Shown: piece by piece, positions 37,447 through 48,850 of the stretch
Layout of the letters: every line of letters starts with the position of its first letter
How positions within the stretch are numbered: the stretch's first letter is position 1
Source: Ryuthela nishihirai
Lineage: Eukaryota > Arthropoda > Arachnida > Araneae > Heptathelidae
Assembly (NCBI GenBank): GCA_038380435.1
Contig: JAWZYU010000034.1
Coordinates: forward strand, 7,422,704 to 7,486,703
Reading direction: 5' to 3'
DNA length: 64,000 nucleotides
Notes under the pieces: generated by a model
What the model was told of the DNA's origin: nothing
What the model saw: only the letters and a program-made list of their open reading frames with translations
Database searches by the model: none
Program-made: the position numbers and the translations under genes

Positions 37447-37755
37447 TTGGTGAAATTAGCCTCCAGTATAAGGGACTCCCTACACCAGTCACAACAGAAG
37501 GGCGAGATAGCAGATGCAGAAGAAACTACCTCTCAGCTATCACTCGAAGCTATTAAGAGTACTAATCAGGAGAAAAGAGAAAAGAAAACATTAGACCTTG
37601 CAGAAGAGGCCAATGTTCTGGAAAAAAAAATAAAAATTGGTGACCAGTCAGAAGCACATTTGCTACAGCTTCACATTGGGGTGATTACCAAGCACCACAA
37701 TGTGAAGCATTATAGCATGAAGCTCCAGAACAAAGCTTCTCTTTCAGCATTGTAG
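37447..37755 (+). other. charged ORF, 102 codons, unclassified
   Basis: This open frame is rich in Glu, Lys and Gln (for example KREKKTLDLAEEANVLEKKI), which could form a coiled coil. It has no known motif. It begins from a non-ATG start. Its end overlaps the 3' end of the I-like LINE on the other strand, and it may simply be antisense to that element's 3' region or a fragment of an unrecognised gene. Confidence 0.2.
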
Positions 37756-38060
37756 TGGGAGCAGTTGAGCAGAATGTGGGATACAGTCTCAGGTGTGCTG
37801 CTAGTGTCACAGTTTGGACTGTAAGCTCTGCCGAGAGTGTGAAGTGTAGAGTTGCTGTAGATGACACCAACTCGGAAATGATGAAGGAGGGTCTTCTTTC
37901 CAGATCTGCAGAGATTACTGAGGTTAGGAACAGTGAGAGAAGGGTCAACCAGGTACCTGAATGAGGAACAGCAGCTGTCCTTCTGCCACTGGGCAAGACA
38001 ATACTGGCTCATCAGTTGTGAGACAGAACTCTAGCAGTTGCTGAGAGAGAGAGAGGGTAA

Positions 38061-38578
38061 TTAGTTACACATCTTCTGACTCTCCAGAGCCTCCTTCAGA
38101 GTGTGATCAGCGAGCTCATTGCCAGGTATCCCTACATGGGAAGGGATCCACTGGAAATGAACCGTGATTCTGGCAGAAATGACCTTGGAGCAAGTCTCCT
38201 TGATCTTCTGGATGAGGAAGGGGTTGCAGCTCTTGATGTCTCGCTTCTGGAGAGCTTCCAAGGCTGACTTCGAGTCATAGAGGATGACAAAGTTGTCACT
38301 CTCGAGGCTGAGGATGAAGAGTATAGCTTCAAGGATAGCATGAAGTTCTGCACAGTTGGAGGAAACGAGATGCAGGAGATCTCCATGATTTTCTGGATGA
38401 GGAAGGGGTTGCAGCTCTTGCTGTCTTGCTTCTGGAGAGCTTCCAAGGCTGAGGATGAAGCTTCAAGGATAGCATGAAATTCTGCACAGGTGGAGGAAAT
38501 GAGATGCGGGAGACGGAAACCTATGGCGATGCCCGTATCGGGGATGGCAGAGGCAGCAAGTAGCCTCTCCCGGTCCAC
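38061..38578 (-). pseudogene. LINE RNase H domain with internal tandem duplication
   Basis: WIPSHVGIPGNELADHTLKE marks the C-terminal catalytic His/Asp region. Upstream, a unit of about 175 bases (38200-38376) is repeated as a shorter copy of about 130 bases (38386-38516). Both include GGATGAGGAAGGGGTTGCAG and GCTTCAAGGATAGCATGAA. The duplication inserts extra sequence and shifts the frame. Confidence 0.75.
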
Positions 38579-38609
38579 AGATCCTTGAGTGTAGACCTCA
38601 GTACATCTC

Positions 38610-39503
38610 TCATGTTGTGCAATGATATAGGAAGTGAAGTCTGACAGCCACTGGATCTGAGTCGCTCTTTCGACCTAGAGAAGGGACAGTAATGTTGATC
38701 ATAAGATCACTGTTTCTCCAGGGTGGAAGGTCAGGGAAGAGTGTATTGCCAGCAGTGGAACTGGCAGGGACAATTCTGTTGTAGAAGTCAGTAGCAGACA
38801 CAGCGATGGCAGAGTCTGGCAACTTCCCGAGAAGCTCATGGTTAAAGTGGAGGGAATGGAGCCTCGAGAGCTGACACAGTATATTTTTCTTCTGGTGCAG
38901 GCGGAAAGGTATGTCATCAGCCTCTGCAATGACAGATGCATTTGGTGTGTTAGGGCAGAATCCGAGACAGAGGCACAGAGATATAGTGTGTATAGTGGCC
39001 AACTTGCCCAGCAGTGAAGCATTGCTCAGAAGGTGACCACTGTATTTGACACTGGAGAGAATCAAGTGCCGGTACAAGACCAGGAGTGTCTTGCAGGAAC
39101 TTCCCCAGTGGGTACCAGCAAGGAAAGACAGTATATTTCTCTGCGCAATGGCAACTGTCTTAAGATGCTGGATGTGAGGTCCCCAGGTCAGTCTGTTGTC
39201 CAGGACCACACCAAGGAACTTGTGCTGTTTGATAACCTTGATGTGATCTGGCCCAAGCATGAGGCCAGGGATGATGGGTGGAAGGCGTCTCTTCATGAGA
39301 ACCATGACCACAGTCTTATCGGAGGAAAGAGTGAGGCTTAGGTTGTCGAAGAACTTGACGACCGTGTACACAGCTTGTTTCATCTTGAACTGAGCATAGG
39401 AGGGGTCCTGATTAGGTAACCAGATGTAATCTGTGTAGATGGAAATACCCACTTTATTCTCAAGTCGAGAGGGTAGGCCTGACAGCAAGTTGTTCAGTAA
39501 CAT
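38610..39503 (-). pseudogene. LINE reverse transcriptase C-terminal half
   Basis: This 297-codon open segment of the I-like LINE covers the RT palm and thumb. The catalytic box near residue 25 is ISIYTDYIWLP, where the second catalytic aspartate is replaced by tyrosine. Downstream, KFLGVVLDNRLTW is the conserved thumb-region motif. The N-terminal RT blocks lie in other frames up to about 40240. Confidence 0.8.
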
Positions 39504-41798
39504 TGGGCTGAGGACACCCCCTTGAGGTACTCCCTGATTGATAGTGTGGGAGGCACTGACTGTGTTGCCCAGCTTCGCACGAACTGTCCTGTCGGAGAGG
39601 TAAGCTGAGATCCAGTGGATGATATTGCCTCTGAGGCCGAGATCATGGACCTGCAGAGAATATCTGAGTGGAACAAGGAGTCGAATGCCTTCTGAATGTC
39701 GAAGAAGACAGCGACTCTAGTCTGTCCCTCAGACAGTGCCTGATCTGCATCAGAGGTAAGTCGATAAGATTATCAGACGTGTACCTCCCTTTGCGGAAAC
39801 CTGAGAGATTGTCAGGAGAAGGACGTTGGACTCTAGATACCATTCTAGGTGTCCAAGGACCAGTTTCTCTAAGATCTTGCAGAGACAAGATGATAGAGCA
39901 ATGGGCATGTAAGAGGACAACTCAATGACGGATTTTCCCTGCTTCAAAATGGGCATGATGTGTGTTGCCTTCCATGAATCAGGTACTGTGCAGGTGGTCC
40001 AGGAATGATTGAAGGCTTTAAAGCACAAGTAGAGCCTCAGGTGACAGGTTAGTTAACTAGTATAGCTGAATCTGTCAGGACCTGGGGCCGACGAGTGTTA
40101 ATTGCCCCAATTGCAGAGGTCAGTTCCTGCAAGGTGATAGGATCATTATAGCAAGGCCCAGTCCCAGAGCAGGGCTGCTGAGCCATATTCTGACCAGTCA
40201 CTGGTGGGGCAGGAAGGGAAAAGGTGAGGTGCCACAAGAAGGTATTAGCAGTGGCAGCTAAATTCTTCCCATGGGACAGGGCAAGGTTATGGAAAGGGAG
40301 GGCAGATTGTGGCTTTCCTCTCAGGTTCCTGATGTACTTCCAGACTTTCCCAGAAGGGGTGAAGACATTGATGCTGGAGCAGAAGGATCACCACCTGAAC
40401 CTTTCACAGTGATTCTGGTACCTTCTGATCGCAACATGTAGCCTTCTAGCATGAAGAATGTCTGGAAATCTACCAGAGCGGCGGGTGCACCTTTCGACCC
40501 AGCAGCGAATGATGCGAAGCCGCTTATAGTAGATATCTGGAAGGGGAAGATGCCCGGGTGTCGAGATCGTAACAGTGCAGGCATCAGAGGCAGCAGTGAG
40601 GGCCTCTGACACTGCACTGAGATCTGTAGTTTCGATAGCGGTGAGTCCTTCGGATGAGATCTGCTGAAAGAGCTGCCAGTCTGTAAGCTTCGACGTACTT
40701 CTCGGAGCAGCACGTCCCTTGGGAAGCAAGGAGAGATGTGCAGCGGGAAGTGGTCACTGCTCCAGGTGTCAGGATCAACCGACCAGCTGAGGCTTTGACT
40801 AATGCTGGAAGAACAGAGGGTCAGATCAGTGGAGCTGTAGGTACTCAGAGGTCTGTAGGATGTAGGCGAGCCATCATTGGCTATAAAGAGATTGTGCAGC
40901 AAGGTGACACTCTCGGTATCCTCCCCACGCTGATCACTGATCTCTCCACCCCACGATGGACTGTGGGCATTAAGGTCCCCAAAGAGAATCCAGGGCTGAA
41001 GGCACTATGAAAGAATATCCTGTAAGGTGGATACGGGAAAGGCAGTGGAAGGCCGGATGTAACAGAGTATCAGGGTGATATCATGGCTGTTCAGTTGAAT
41101 GTGGCATGCTATGAAATCACTGTTCACATCAGTGAAAGTGAGATCAATGGCATGATGTGGGAGAGCAGATGACTCTTGCTCATATGCACAATATAGGGCT
41201 TGAAGACATAGTGATCAGGGAAGTTGGCCTCAAAGAGAGCAAGGATGGGAACAAGAGAACCTCACAGAAAGCAAGAACTGGCATGATGTTGATGTAGTTC
41301 TAGACTTCAGCAGCCTTGCTCCTGAAGCCCCTGCATTTCCACTGAAGGATGGAAGGGACGTTAGGCACTCCGTTGGCCATGCTCATTATCGGGATGGGAA
41401 GAAGGAATCTTGGAGAAAAGTAGTCAACATAGAGTGTCCAGCAGTTCACAAAGTGCGATATGAGGGAGACCAACTGGTTGAGGATCGTCGAATTTGAGGT
41501 TGAGATTCCTCAGGAAGAGCGGAAGTTACGACCTTGATGACATCCACAAATAGAGAATGGTGGTCAGGAGGACCATGTCCCTATGGTCCTTCCTGAAGTC
41601 CTGATGCTTCAAGGAGGAGGAGGGCTTCTTCAATTAGGCCGACGAGCAGCCCTGCTCTTCCTTGTCCACTTTACCTTCCTGGCCAACTGCTTGGCCTGAA
41701 TGAGACAGGAGTTCGCTGCAGAAGTTGTAGCGGAATCCTGCACCATGGAAGTACCTGCAGCACAAGGGACCTCAGGGACAGGGGCAGAAGGCATCACC

Positions 41799-42392
41799 TC
41801 AGGAAGGGTAACGGCAGGGCAGGGAAGCAGGGGCAGCAGAAGGTGCCTGTGCTTCAAACACAGGAATCTCTGCTGGTGCTAACTCCATGGCAACAGCAAA
41901 ATTGACTGAGGGGTCAAAGAGATGCCTGCTGCAGAAGGACTTCTTAGGCAGAGGGGGTGGTGGGAGTGTCACCATGGTGCTCGGAAGAGGGACCTTCCCA
42001 AGCTTGGTTCTGTTCGAAGAATGGACAGGACCAAGGGTTTCCCTCTTTTTTCGCAGGCAAGCTTCCTGGCGCAGCACCCAGAGAAGGTGGTGGCAGATAG
42101 GGGACTCGGTGTGCTTGCACTGCTTGTGGAAGTGAGGCCCACTGCAGCGCTTACACCTCACCGTACCTCTGCAATTCTTAGCAATGTGCCTGAAGCATTG
42201 GCACTTCAGGCATTGAGGTGAGGCCTTGGTGTGAAACTTCACTGGGATCTGGTAGAAGCTTAGGACAACATTCCCAGGTAAGGGGAATTCATTGAAGGTA
42301 AGGACTACCTTCTTAGGCAGAATCTTGTTGACTCCAGAATCTGAGGGAAGATAGCAGTACATACAGCTGACCGCTGTCACTCTCTGATCCAA
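41799..42392 (-). pseudogene. LINE ORF1 segment, CCHC zinc-knuckle protein
   Basis: This open stretch of 197 codons in the I-like LINE contains two CCHC-type knuckles at about residues 62-90, spaced C-x2-C-x4-H-x4-C and C-x2-C-x3-H-x4-C. It is followed by a low-complexity proline-rich tail. ORF1 proteins of this class bind element RNA. The upstream part continues in another frame past 42500, so the gene is broken. Confidence 0.8.
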
Positions 42393-42849
42393 GAGGGCAT
42401 CAAGGATTGCCTCATCAGTAAGGGAGGTGTCAATGCCTTCAATGAGGTCCTGGTGGTAGGCAGTAAGAGTCTGGGTAATCCACAGTTACAGGGATACCCA
42501 GAATGGAGGTGCACCACCTCCATCACAAGCAGTGCTTCTCAGCAAAGCATCACTTCCAAAAGCAGTGCTTCTCAGCAAGGTTGGGTAAGCTGACCTTGAC
42601 AAGTAAGCTTCCTGTCTCCAAGTAATGAGACTCCACAATCCATACCCTGAGAATCTTCACAATCTCTGCAGAGATGGGGTTCGGATTATAGGAGCTCATG
42701 AGTCATGAGGAGGCCGAAGTCACTTTTAGAGGAATAGGCTTGGCGCTCTTCCTCTTTACGGCTGACAACGACGAAACCATCATCAGTCTCTCAGGCAGCT
42801 TCAGATTGACATCCATGGTGTTGGACAGGTTGATGAGGGGCTGCTCGTT

Positions 42850-42965
42850 TTCTGCTGAGGTCCTGCCATCCTCTCGGATCTTCTACTGTGGCATTTAAAC
42901 TGACAGGCTCCTGTCGGACCTCTGTGGCAGGCAGCTGCTTGAGGGGGTATTTATTTTTTTTATTT
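42850..42965 (+). repeat. tail of second SINE family
   Basis: TTCTGCTGAGGTCCTGCCAT, CTGACAGGCTCCTGTCGGAC and GCAGCTGCTTGAGGGGGTAT match the body and 3' end of the tRNA-headed SINE at 48651-48850. It ends in an AT-rich tail. It adjoins the 5' end of the - strand LINE. Confidence 0.75.
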
Positions 42966-43147
42966 AGTAATGAAATATAAGAAACGCTTACCAACGGACA
43001 GTTCGCAGTGAACAGACAAACAAAGGCTCCCCTTTGTTCTGCAACCACTGCGAGCTACAGACATGCGTTTTAGAAATAGACTTGAAAAGTGTCTGAAATT
43101 TAATGGGGATTGCTGCTATTGCCTACCTTGTGAATGGAGTAGTACAT

Positions 43148-43304
43148 GTGGAAAGTTGTGAGTGAAGTTATCAATGGACATACGTTTGGTGGGATTAGAG
43201 TTGTGGAGTTCCACACTAGACTCCATCCATTACGTTTGGTGGGATTAGAGTGGTGGAGTTCCACACTAGAGTGGTGGAAAGCTGTAAATGAATTTATCGA
43301 TGGG
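43148..43304. repeat. short tandem duplication
   Basis: A 40-base unit at 43181-43220 (ACGTTTGGTGGGATTAGAGT...) recurs at 43231-43270 with one mismatch. The flanking GTGGAAAGTTGTGAGTGAAG (43148) recurs diverged at 43274. Confidence 0.75.
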
Positions 43305-44081
43305 AAGAGTTATCAATATGTTTCACACCAAACGTTTGGTGTGGGTATAGCTACTATCGATATATTTTTAGTTGGTTAACTTGCTAGAGCTCTCTGTTAG
43401 CTAGTGGGTGGGAGTGTAAACTTAGCTGGTGGGCATCCTGTCTCCTGCACTGTGCTAATGGCAGTTTGAGCAAAGAAAGGCTTTTCAGCTTCTGATATAT
43501 CAAGCTGAGGAATAAAATTAAAAAAAAAATGTCATTATTTAGTAGCTCTGAAATGTCTATTTTAAATAGTTATATGAATAAAAAGTTAGTTCAAACTTTA
43601 ATATATTAAAAAATAAATTTTTTATGATACTAATAGAGGAGTTCATTGCTCATGGCCACAAAGGCAGGCTTCGTGAGCCTGATTTTGAAAGCCATGGCAG
43701 CATAAGGATTAATGACATAGATAATCTGGAAAGGACAGAAAACACTTGCCCTCCATTTTCTAGTTTGAAATATTTGCCATTTACCTTCCTATCCTTCACC
43801 TGTGAACTTCCTATTTTTCAAATATTTCTAGATTTATAGTTAAGTATAAATCAACTTTATTATAATTAAAAATGACTTTTTCATTTTCTGTTTGAAAAAC
43901 TCAACTTTTACATGAGCATATTTGAATACAAAATTAATAAAATTACAAACTTATGTATAGTATTTTGAGTAAAAACTTGGAATTCATTATTTGCATTATG
44001 TTTATGTATCGATGCAAACATTTGTTCTGTAAGGCATTGGTCAGAATTTTTAGTCATTTTATGTGTATTATGAATTTACAG
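43305..44081. other. end of intron 6
   Basis: AT-rich sequence with no recognised repeat, ending in GAATTTACAG at 44072-44081. Confidence 0.4.
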
Positions 44082-44132
44082 GTTATTGTGAATTTACTAA
44101 AGTTTTGGCCCAAAGTTCACAGTCCTAAAGAG
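44082..44132 (+). CDS. PPP2R5: PP2A B56 regulatory subunit, exon G
   Basis: This short exon has 51 bases (17 codons), phase 0 at both ends, an ATTTACAG acceptor and a GAG|GTAAGT donor. It encodes VIVNLLKFWPKVHSPKE, matching the KFWPK/KYWPK block with HSPKE of B56 gamma/delta and widerborst. It is easy to miss by ORF length alone, but position, phase and wording all fit. Confidence 0.96.
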
Positions 44133-44242
44133 GTAAGTGAAGATCATTGGCAGAATATCAGAATATATACCTTTAGTTTTTTTTTGCAGGAGAGTTGTTA
44201 GTTTGATTTTATCAAATTAAAACATTTAAATATCTTCTTCAA

Positions 44243-44760
44243 GTGGCCAATGCAGACCAATTCTAATATGTTCCTGTTTGACATTGTGTACTTGTCTAAT
44301 TCTGCCTCTCAGATCTTCTCTATGGCATATTATAGTGACAGGCTCCTGTCAGACCTCTGTGGTGGGCAGTTGCTTGAGGGCTAATTTATTTTTTATTGTT
44401 AGGTGCACTATTTGTAACAGTTTGTTAATAGGCAATTATGTATGTTGCAACATGATCATATTGTCTCCCCCTACTACCCTGCATAAGATGCTGCTCAAAG
44501 ATGGTTGATGACTTCTCTAACTTTATTATTTACACTATCAAAGAACTTATTACTCAAAATCCTACATAAGCATTCTGAAATCAAAAGCATAAAATTTTGT
44601 TTGCTTACAATGGATCCAAGCTTCATTACCATAGCAAACTTTAGTTACAACTAGTTTAAATCCTAAGTTTATATACAATTTAACTCATGGCATTTTAATA
44701 TCCTATTGCAAAATCATGCTGTTTTATACCATATGTCCAACCTTTAAACATAGTTAAAAA
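44243..44760 (-). mobile_element. RTE-like LINE fragment with SINE tail inside
   Basis: CAATTCTAATATGTTCCTGT then TTGACATTGTGT matches the complement of the RTE 3' coding end. After a SINE-tail insertion, GATGCTGCTCAAAGATGG and GCATTCTGAAATCAAAAGCA continue the same element parallel to 18960-19180. Confidence 0.7.
44300..44405 (+). repeat. tail of second SINE family
   Basis: CAGATCTTCTCTATGGCATA, GACAGGCTCCTGTCAGACCT and TTGCTTGAGGG match 48770-48840. It interrupts the RTE fragment. Confidence 0.75.
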
Positions 44761-44863
44761 ATTAAATGGATATCACCTGCAGTTGTCCTCAATGTCCTGC
44801 TATGGCCAATGCAGTTGTCACTCCTTTGCTGATGTGTTGTTGTGAAGTTCCTGACGATTTGTC

Positions 44864-45150
44864 TCTGCCCTGCCCACGGTCAGTAGGGGACACCAATGGC
44901 TTGGAAAGACCGCTGTCCATCGGATGGGACGTTAAGCCTTGACCCATTGTGTGGGAGCGCCATACCCTGTGCATGATAAAGAACACGCTGGATGGCCTTG
45001 AAGGGACCAAAAACAATCTGTCTCCCAACAACTGTTTTAGTTGGTCCCCTCCCCCAACCTTCTCCGAGTCTTTGGAGTCCATGTGACCTGTCCATTTAGC
45101 CCATGGTGTGCAAAAAAGTGTCGCTCAAAGGTAAAACAATCCAAACAACC
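44864..45150 (+). repeat. SINE copy, 5'-truncated
   Basis: This runs from CCCTGCCCACGGTCAGTAGG through GGACGTTAAGCC to AGGTAAAACAATCC. It is among the less diverged copies. An extra short segment lies near 45008. Confidence 0.85.
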
Positions 45151-45154
45151 CAAC

Positions 45155-45384
45155 CTGACAATTTGGGTATTACTCTGTCTTTTAAGCTTACACTATCATT
45201 GGACTATGAGGCACATTTACAATTGACATAATTATCCAGACACTTAAAAAATGCTAAAACTAACTTTTGGCCATAATGTTTTAGCTTTTAGTGTCTTGAG
45301 ATCTGGAAATTGTACCAACTATAATGTGCCTCATAATTCAACTATAGTGAAAACTCAGAAGACTGAGTGATACCGAACTGTCAG
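45155..45384. mobile_element. 230-bp hairpin MITE
   Basis: The two halves are reverse complements of about 110 bases with mismatches: ACTATGAGGCACATT (45205) pairs with AATGTGCCTCATAAT (45325), and GGTATTACTCTGTC pairs with GACTGAGTGATACC. The outer ends are CTGACA and TGTCAG. It starts directly after the SINE 3' end. Its class is unknown. Confidence 0.65.
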
Positions 45385-45629
45385 GAACTATGCTGGCAAT
45401 GCATGGAGGAAGGAAGAGTGATGACTGCATTAACGATCAGCAAGAAGCAGACTTAGGACAATTGCAGGTACTACTTGTTTAAGTTAATTTTTTTAGAATG
45501 GAACTATGCCTAAAGATTGTACATTATAGTTGTAATCTATGCCTAAAGATTGGACATACGTAATATGTGCTTAAAGATTGGGCATAAGTATTGAACAGTG
45601 ATTTTGTTTGCAATAAACATAAGTTAATT

Positions 45630-45735
45630 AAGCAGTCTTTAGTTGGTGTATCAGCATTAAGTAGTCTTCAGGTGTATCACCATTAAGTAGTCTTTATGTG
45701 TATCAACATTAAGTAGTCTTAAGATGTATCAGCCT
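45630..45735. repeat. minisatellite, unit about 29 bp
   Basis: Four imperfect units share ATTAAGTAGTCTT and GGTGTATCA. A related GCCTAAAGATTG short repeat lies just upstream (45505-45590). Confidence 0.7.
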
Positions 45736-46608
45736 ATTTTGCCATACCCTGCACTTATTCTTAAAAGTTCCAGCAGTGGCGTTAGTTCTCCTTTTTTCCA
45801 CATAGGGCACATTATATCTATCACATAACTCACAATGGGATTCAAACTTGGAAACTTACTCAAGAGTGCAGATTTTCAAAAGACTCAAAGAACTCCTGAT
45901 CTGACCATTTTTATAACTTTAGTTTACTCTGTAAAAAATTATCTTATAAACCTCATCTGCTGACAGGGTAAAATTGTTAGCATAATTAAAGATATTTTCA
46001 GCCCTCAAGAATATCTAGGATCACAGTCTTTCTCCTTACAAAGGTGTCCTCTTAAAATACCCAATACCTAAAGAGGAAAAATTGCAAAATGCACTGCCTT
46101 CCTGGCTATGGAATCTGGGTTCAAGCTGAGATTTGTAATGGATGTTTCTCTTCATGTGAAGTGCTAAGATCTTCCTCATAGAATTTTCTGTTATTTTCTG
46201 AACCTTTCATATCCATTTTCGAAGTTTAATGCACATCACAATATGTGCACTAAATGCCAAATACTTTTGCATTTCAACAGCAAAAAAGATATACACACAT
46301 CATTTTGAAACATTTCACTATCATTGAATATAATAATCAGATATGTCCAACTTTTACAATAGCTCTTGTTACTTTATCTAATCTTCAGTGTCATTGTCAG
46401 GCAGTGATAGCTTACATCTATTAGATGTGCACTAAGCAGACAATAATGACATTTTACAGGCAGAAAAAAAAAATCAAATCCAAGTTGTAATCCTAAAGCA
46501 ATCACCAAAGTTTATCAACTACTGTATATGATTCAGTGTTGTCATTATGTAAACCAATTTTTCAAATATACTACAAAATCTTGTAACCAACCACAAATTT
46601 CAAAAGCC
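45736..46608. other. intron 7 stretch
   Basis: No exon or repeat family was recognised. Confidence 0.4.
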
Positions 46609-46621
46609 ATTCAAAAAACGG

Positions 46622-46994
46622 GACAGGGGTGGCTCAGTCGGTAGCGCACCAGGCTCGTAATCTGTAGTTCCCAGGTTTGAGTCCCAGCTGGGTCAGCGTT
46701 GAGATTTATCTCCGCAAAAATTTCCCGCCCTGCCCACGGTCAGTAGGGGACACCGATGGGCTTGGAAAGGCCGCCGTCCGCCGGATGGGACGTTAAGCCG
46801 TGGCCCTGTGTGCAGGAGAGCCATACCCTGTGCACATTAAAGAACACACTGGATGGCCTTGACGGGAGGTCTCCCAACAGCTATTCCAGTGGGTCCCCTC
46901 ACACAACCTTCTCTGAGCCTTCGGGTTCCATGTGACCTGGTCATTTAGCCCATGGTGTGCAAAAAAGTGCCACTCAGAGGTAAAACAACCCAAC
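46622..46994 (+). repeat. main SINE, full-length reference copy
   Basis: This tRNA-derived SINE is about 370 bp. It has an A-box-like GGCTCAGTCGGTAGCGC, a B-box-like AGGTTTGAGTCCC, and a body with GGGACGTTAAGCC, GGAGAGCCATACCCTG and ACATTAAAGAACAC. The tail is AGGTAAAACAACCCAAC. The target duplication AAGCCATTCAAAAA(A)CGG lies at about 46604-46621 and 46995-47011. High identity to its flanking duplication makes it the youngest copy here. RNA polymerase III would be expected to use the internal promoter. Confidence 0.92.
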
Positions 46995-47011
46995 AAGCCA
47001 TTCAAAAACGG

Positions 47012-48650
47012 ATATGCTCTACATTTTTTTTTAGAAAAAAAAAATGAAAAAAATTGCCTTTTTTATAGCTCTATTACCACTTTGGACACAAGTGCTGTTC
47101 TATGTCTTCCTTCATTGGATCCCCCTCAATATTGGGTTACTGTTCATAGTGAGGTGAATTACCCAGAGAAGGCCCCACTTACACTTTTACTAGGTTCTAA
47201 ACACCCAAGCTGCACACTTTCTGTGTGCTAAGACTTGTATAACTTTGAATAAGAGGATCCTGTGGTTGAATTGTGGTCCTGAATTTCCTCCGTCCTAATT
47301 ACTGTGATTTCTTCTGCCTGTTTTGCATTCAGAGCCTGGTAGTTGTAAGGCTAGCTAGCACTGAATAAGGCAGCCTATTCAGAACTATCTAGTCCCTCAA
47401 TGGCTATGATCATTATACTATTTGGCCTTTTGTTCAAATAATTGAGAGATGCTGGAGTCATCCATTCAGGATCTATTGGCTGCTAAGTTCAACTTGCAGG
47501 GTCTTTTTGTGTATTGAGCTTCCTTGGATCAGCTGTGCAGTATAATGGAGTTCCTTACGTGGGCTTCAGTAGAAGACCCTTGCACTCCCTGCTAGTATGT
47601 AGATTGTGTCAGTGGGTCCCTGGTGTCAGACAAGACATTTCCTTGTTATGTTCCATGGTGCGTAGTGATCATGAACACTGAATTATTCATGTTTTAAATT
47701 GGAATTATTCAAAGGAAAATTTAGTCTCATTGCTAAGATGTCTTAACAATAACATCATCAGCTGATTATTCACAGAATGTATGGTAATAGCATAGTAACT
47801 GTTGCAAATATAATAATACATTATTAGTTGTTAGTGCTTTGTACAGCATAAATAAAATTTGTGTAACAATAGACCCACAAAGTACAACTAAAAACATAAC
47901 AATATGGTACTAGGCCTTCAACAGCAGCTCCCTGAAATCATATATATATATTGCTAAGATCCATGGCTTTGAAATCTCTATTAGACCTCAGCCTTCAGCT
48001 GGACCAACTACAGCTTTGATAAAAAAAAAATGCCACTGTGGCAGAGCACCATAGCAAGACACCTTACAACTAGTGGATTATAACAATCAATGGCACCATA
48101 TGATAACAACAACAAGCATTGCATTAGCAGATGGTGACAACTACTACCATTAGTCAGTGATATTGGACTGGTGAACTGTCAAAAGCTATAATAGCAACAA
48201 CCAAGTGTAAACATCTCTAACAACTATAGTGAGTGTACCAGACAAGGACAGCTCAACTAAAAAGTGGTAAATATAACAATAGCTCTCTGAATCTGTTTAA
48301 AACTAAGCTTGTACAATATTTAAAAATGAATCTAATTCCATCATCTACAGTAATGTAGTATTAGTCAATTGTTTTATAGCATCTAAAATTTGCAATACAG
48401 GACATTGATTACATGATTTGCAATACTGAGACATTGATTATCTAATTATAAAAGTGATATTGTGAAATAAACCTAATTTTAATCTTACTTGCAACTTATT
48501 GAACTCCTAACTTATTATGGGAGAAAAGAAGAAACTATATCACAAGATTTTAAACACTTGAAGTATATTAAAATAAAGTAATTACTTCAAATTTGTTCTT
48601 TGTAATTGGTATTAATTAATAATTACTTTGTAATTGGTATTAATTTGTGA
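47012..48650. other. intron 7, unassigned
   Basis: No exon was found. A short TA run lies at 47940-47950. Bases 48595-48645 contain a small duplicated TTTGTAATTGGTATTAAT. Confidence 0.4.
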
Positions 48651-48850
48651 GCCGTCCCATGGCCGAGTGGTTAGCGCGCTTGGCTACTGACCTAAGGGAC
48701 CTGGGTTCGAGCCCTGGGTAAGGCATGGATGTTTGTCTGGTTTTTCTGCTGAGGTCCTGCCATCCTCACAGACCTTCTACTATGGCATATAAACTGACAG
48801 GCTCCTGTCAGACCTCTGTGGCAAGCAGCTGCTTGAGGGGGTATTTATTT
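48651..48850 (+). repeat. second SINE family, tRNA-headed copy
   Basis: The head GCCGTCCCATGGCCGAGTGG then TTAGCGCGCTTGG has a good A box, and GGGTTCGAGCCCT is the B box. The body has CTGACAGGCTCCTGTCAGAC and an AT-rich tail. The head resembles a Ser/Leu-type tRNA, but it runs directly into the SINE body, so it is not a free tRNA gene. Confidence 0.85.

Larger units (their letters stand above)
37690..42850 (-). mobile_element. I/Jockey-like LINE with RNase H (degenerate)
   Basis: This - strand element is about 5 kb. ORF1 (42392-41799) has two zinc knuckles, CLKCQCFRHIAKNC and CKRCSGPHFHKQC, typical of nucleic-acid-binding ORF1 proteins. Endonuclease remnants lie at about 41350-40700, with a SDHFPL motif. 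RT pieces follow: GVPQGGVLSP near 39510, then 39503-38610, where the catalytic box reads Y-T-D-Y instead of Y-x-D-D. RNase H (WIPSHVGIPGNELAD, about 38100) and a C-terminal zinc-finger-like tail (37998-37715) complete the order. Frameshifts and stops separate all segments, so it is inactive. The domain order fits the I superclade (I, Nimb). Confidence 0.85.

Noticed and set aside
39033..39341. Plus-strand ORFs across 39-42 kb
   Set aside because: They are antisense shadows of the I-like LINE, whose - strand carries the recognisable domains.
45630..45735. CRISPR-like array
   Set aside because: The repeats are contiguous and diverged, with no unique spacers, in a eukaryotic intron. It is a minisatellite.
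48651..48726. Functional tRNA gene
   Set aside because: The A and B boxes are good, but the sequence runs without a terminator into a SINE body whose tail recurs at 42850 and 44300.
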